A stretch of DNA of 12,582 nt, taken from Baffinella frigidus (Eukaryota > Cryptophyceae > Cryptomonadales > Baffinellaceae). The position numbers were made by a program, and so were the translations under genes. Positions within the stretch are counted from its first letter, which is position 1. Every line of letters starts with the position of its first letter. Below are positions 12,173-12,582 of the stretch, in pieces. The stretch lies in assembly GCA_026770585.1 (NCBI GenBank), contig MU646601.1, positions 349,301 to 361,882 of the forward strand, written 5' to 3'. Under the pieces are notes generated by a model. That model ran no database searches. It worked only from the letters and a program-made list of their open reading frames with translations, and had not been told where the DNA came from.

Positions 12173-12222
12173 CTGGTTTCGGGTTTCGGGGTTCGGGTTT
12201 CGGGTGTGGGGTGCAGGGTGGG

Positions 12223-12254
12223 TTGCCATTTTGATTCAAATCAAAATGCGGGTA
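12223..12254. repeat. AT-rich palindrome ATTTTGATT-CAAATCAAAAT
   Basis: A small inverted repeat around 12229-12247 in the intron upstream of e1. It stands out from the G-rich surroundings. Function unknown. Confidence 0.5.
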
Positions 12255-12375
12255 TGTTGACTTAAGAGAGACAAGTGGAGGCGGGGGCGTCTGCGCACCC
12301 CCCGTTTGAGTCAACTCTCGAAGATCGAGAGGCTGCTCAAGCGATCCCTCAACGGGTTGCTGTCTCTCTGTGCTG

Positions 12376-12443
12376 TTAACCCCTCCCCCTCGGAGAACAC
12401 CGGGCCCAGCACGAGGGGGTCGCTGTTGCCCGCGTGCAGCGTC
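12376..12443 (-). pseudogene. Second copy of the e1 first half
   Basis: CGAAACCAG precedes TLHAGNSDPLVLGPVFSE, almost identical to e1. After this the copy diverges (GEGLTAQRDS…) and loses the DVLHVAVVAC part, although the frame stays open to a TGA near 12315. The duplicated unit includes the acceptor and at least 40 bp of G-rich intron, and the offset is 271 bp. It may be an alternative exon, but no good donor was found. Confidence 0.6.
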
Positions 12444-12582
12444 CTGGTTTCGGGTTTCGGGGTTCGGGTGTCGGGTGTGGGGTGCATGGTGCAGGGGTTC
12501 GGGTTTCGGGTGTCGGGTGTGGGGTGCAGGGTGCAGGGGTTCGGGTTTCGGGTGTCGGGTGTGGGGTGCAGGGTGCAGGGGT
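12444..12582 (+). repeat. 42-bp tandem repeat of telomere-like units, running off the window
   Basis: The unit GTTCGGGTTTCGGGTGTCGG-GTGTGGGGTGCAGGGTGCAGGG is perfect at 12497-12538 and 12539-12580. A variant copy (GCATGG) precedes it, and a related single copy lies at 12178-12222. Internally it is built from TTTCGGG/TGTCGGG-like heptamers, so it looks like a higher-order repeat of degenerate telomere-type DNA. Confidence 0.88.

Noticed and set aside
12223-12243. Resemblance to a dinoflagellate spliced leader (GCCATTTTG…TCAA)
   Set aside because: About four mismatches in 19 positions, and an AT-rich palindrome at the same place explains the match; not enough to claim a spliced-leader relic or assign the organism.
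12444-12582. Chromosome end / telomere
   Set aside because: Units are degenerate, not perfect TTTAGGG, and exon copies continue close by; interstitial satellite is the safer reading.

Overview
This is eukaryotic, intron-rich DNA. I see no bacterial operon, rRNA, tRNA or CRISPR. No long ORF makes a convincing gene: the long ones are low-complexity translations of (GA)n/(CT)n, fold-back or minisatellite DNA. Short exon-like blocks on the minus strand, however, can be chained in order. They are flanked by AG and GT, their reading phases fit, and their translations build the extracellular part of a polycystin (PKD/TRPP-type) cation channel. Plant/alveolate-type TTTAGGG tracts and many degenerate relatives (TTCAGGG, TTTCGGG) suggest an alga or related protist, such as a dinoflagellate or chromerid. 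The species is not determinable from the sequence.

Gene model, transcribed right to left: e1 12057-12172, e2 11650-11755, e3 11272-11350, e4 10452-10551, e5 9735-9926, e6 9038-9087, e7 7206-7283, e8 5592-5748, optional 27-nt microexons (5505-5531, 5380-5406, 5065-5091), e9 4551-4687, e10 3600-3732, e11 2464-2574, e12 1125-1226, e13 380-433. All junctions keep one frame except e3-e4, where an exon or boundary is missing from the model. e1-e5 are an unassigned N-terminal region, e2-e3 and e6-e8 are Cys-rich, and e9-e13 are the polycystin (TOP) domain, ending in the motif VTYNAFHRIF. The 5' end lies right of the window. The pore helices should lie left of position 1.

Around almost every exon lie one to four degenerate copies of just one exon end together with its splice site. 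These may be relics of tandem exon/intron duplication, decoys, or alternative exons. The introns are also full of inverted-repeat (MITE/fold-back) elements. One family shares the core GCCTACGGNATTGCCTA and has five copies at 144-308, 3002-3151, 6325-6488, 7929-8093 and 11797-11912; an end of one copy supplies a potential 3' splice AG. Other fold-backs lie at 502-646, 1351-1696, 4901-5050, 7665-7822 and 9195-9361. Minisatellites, (GA)n/(CT)n tracts and telomere-like G-rich arrays fill the rest.

The most notable points are the phase-consistent polycystin gene hidden in about 88% intron, the repeated duplication of exon ends with their splice sites, the frame-neutral 27-nt microexon array, and the introner-like element family. 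All of this was read by eye; no alignment or domain search was run.
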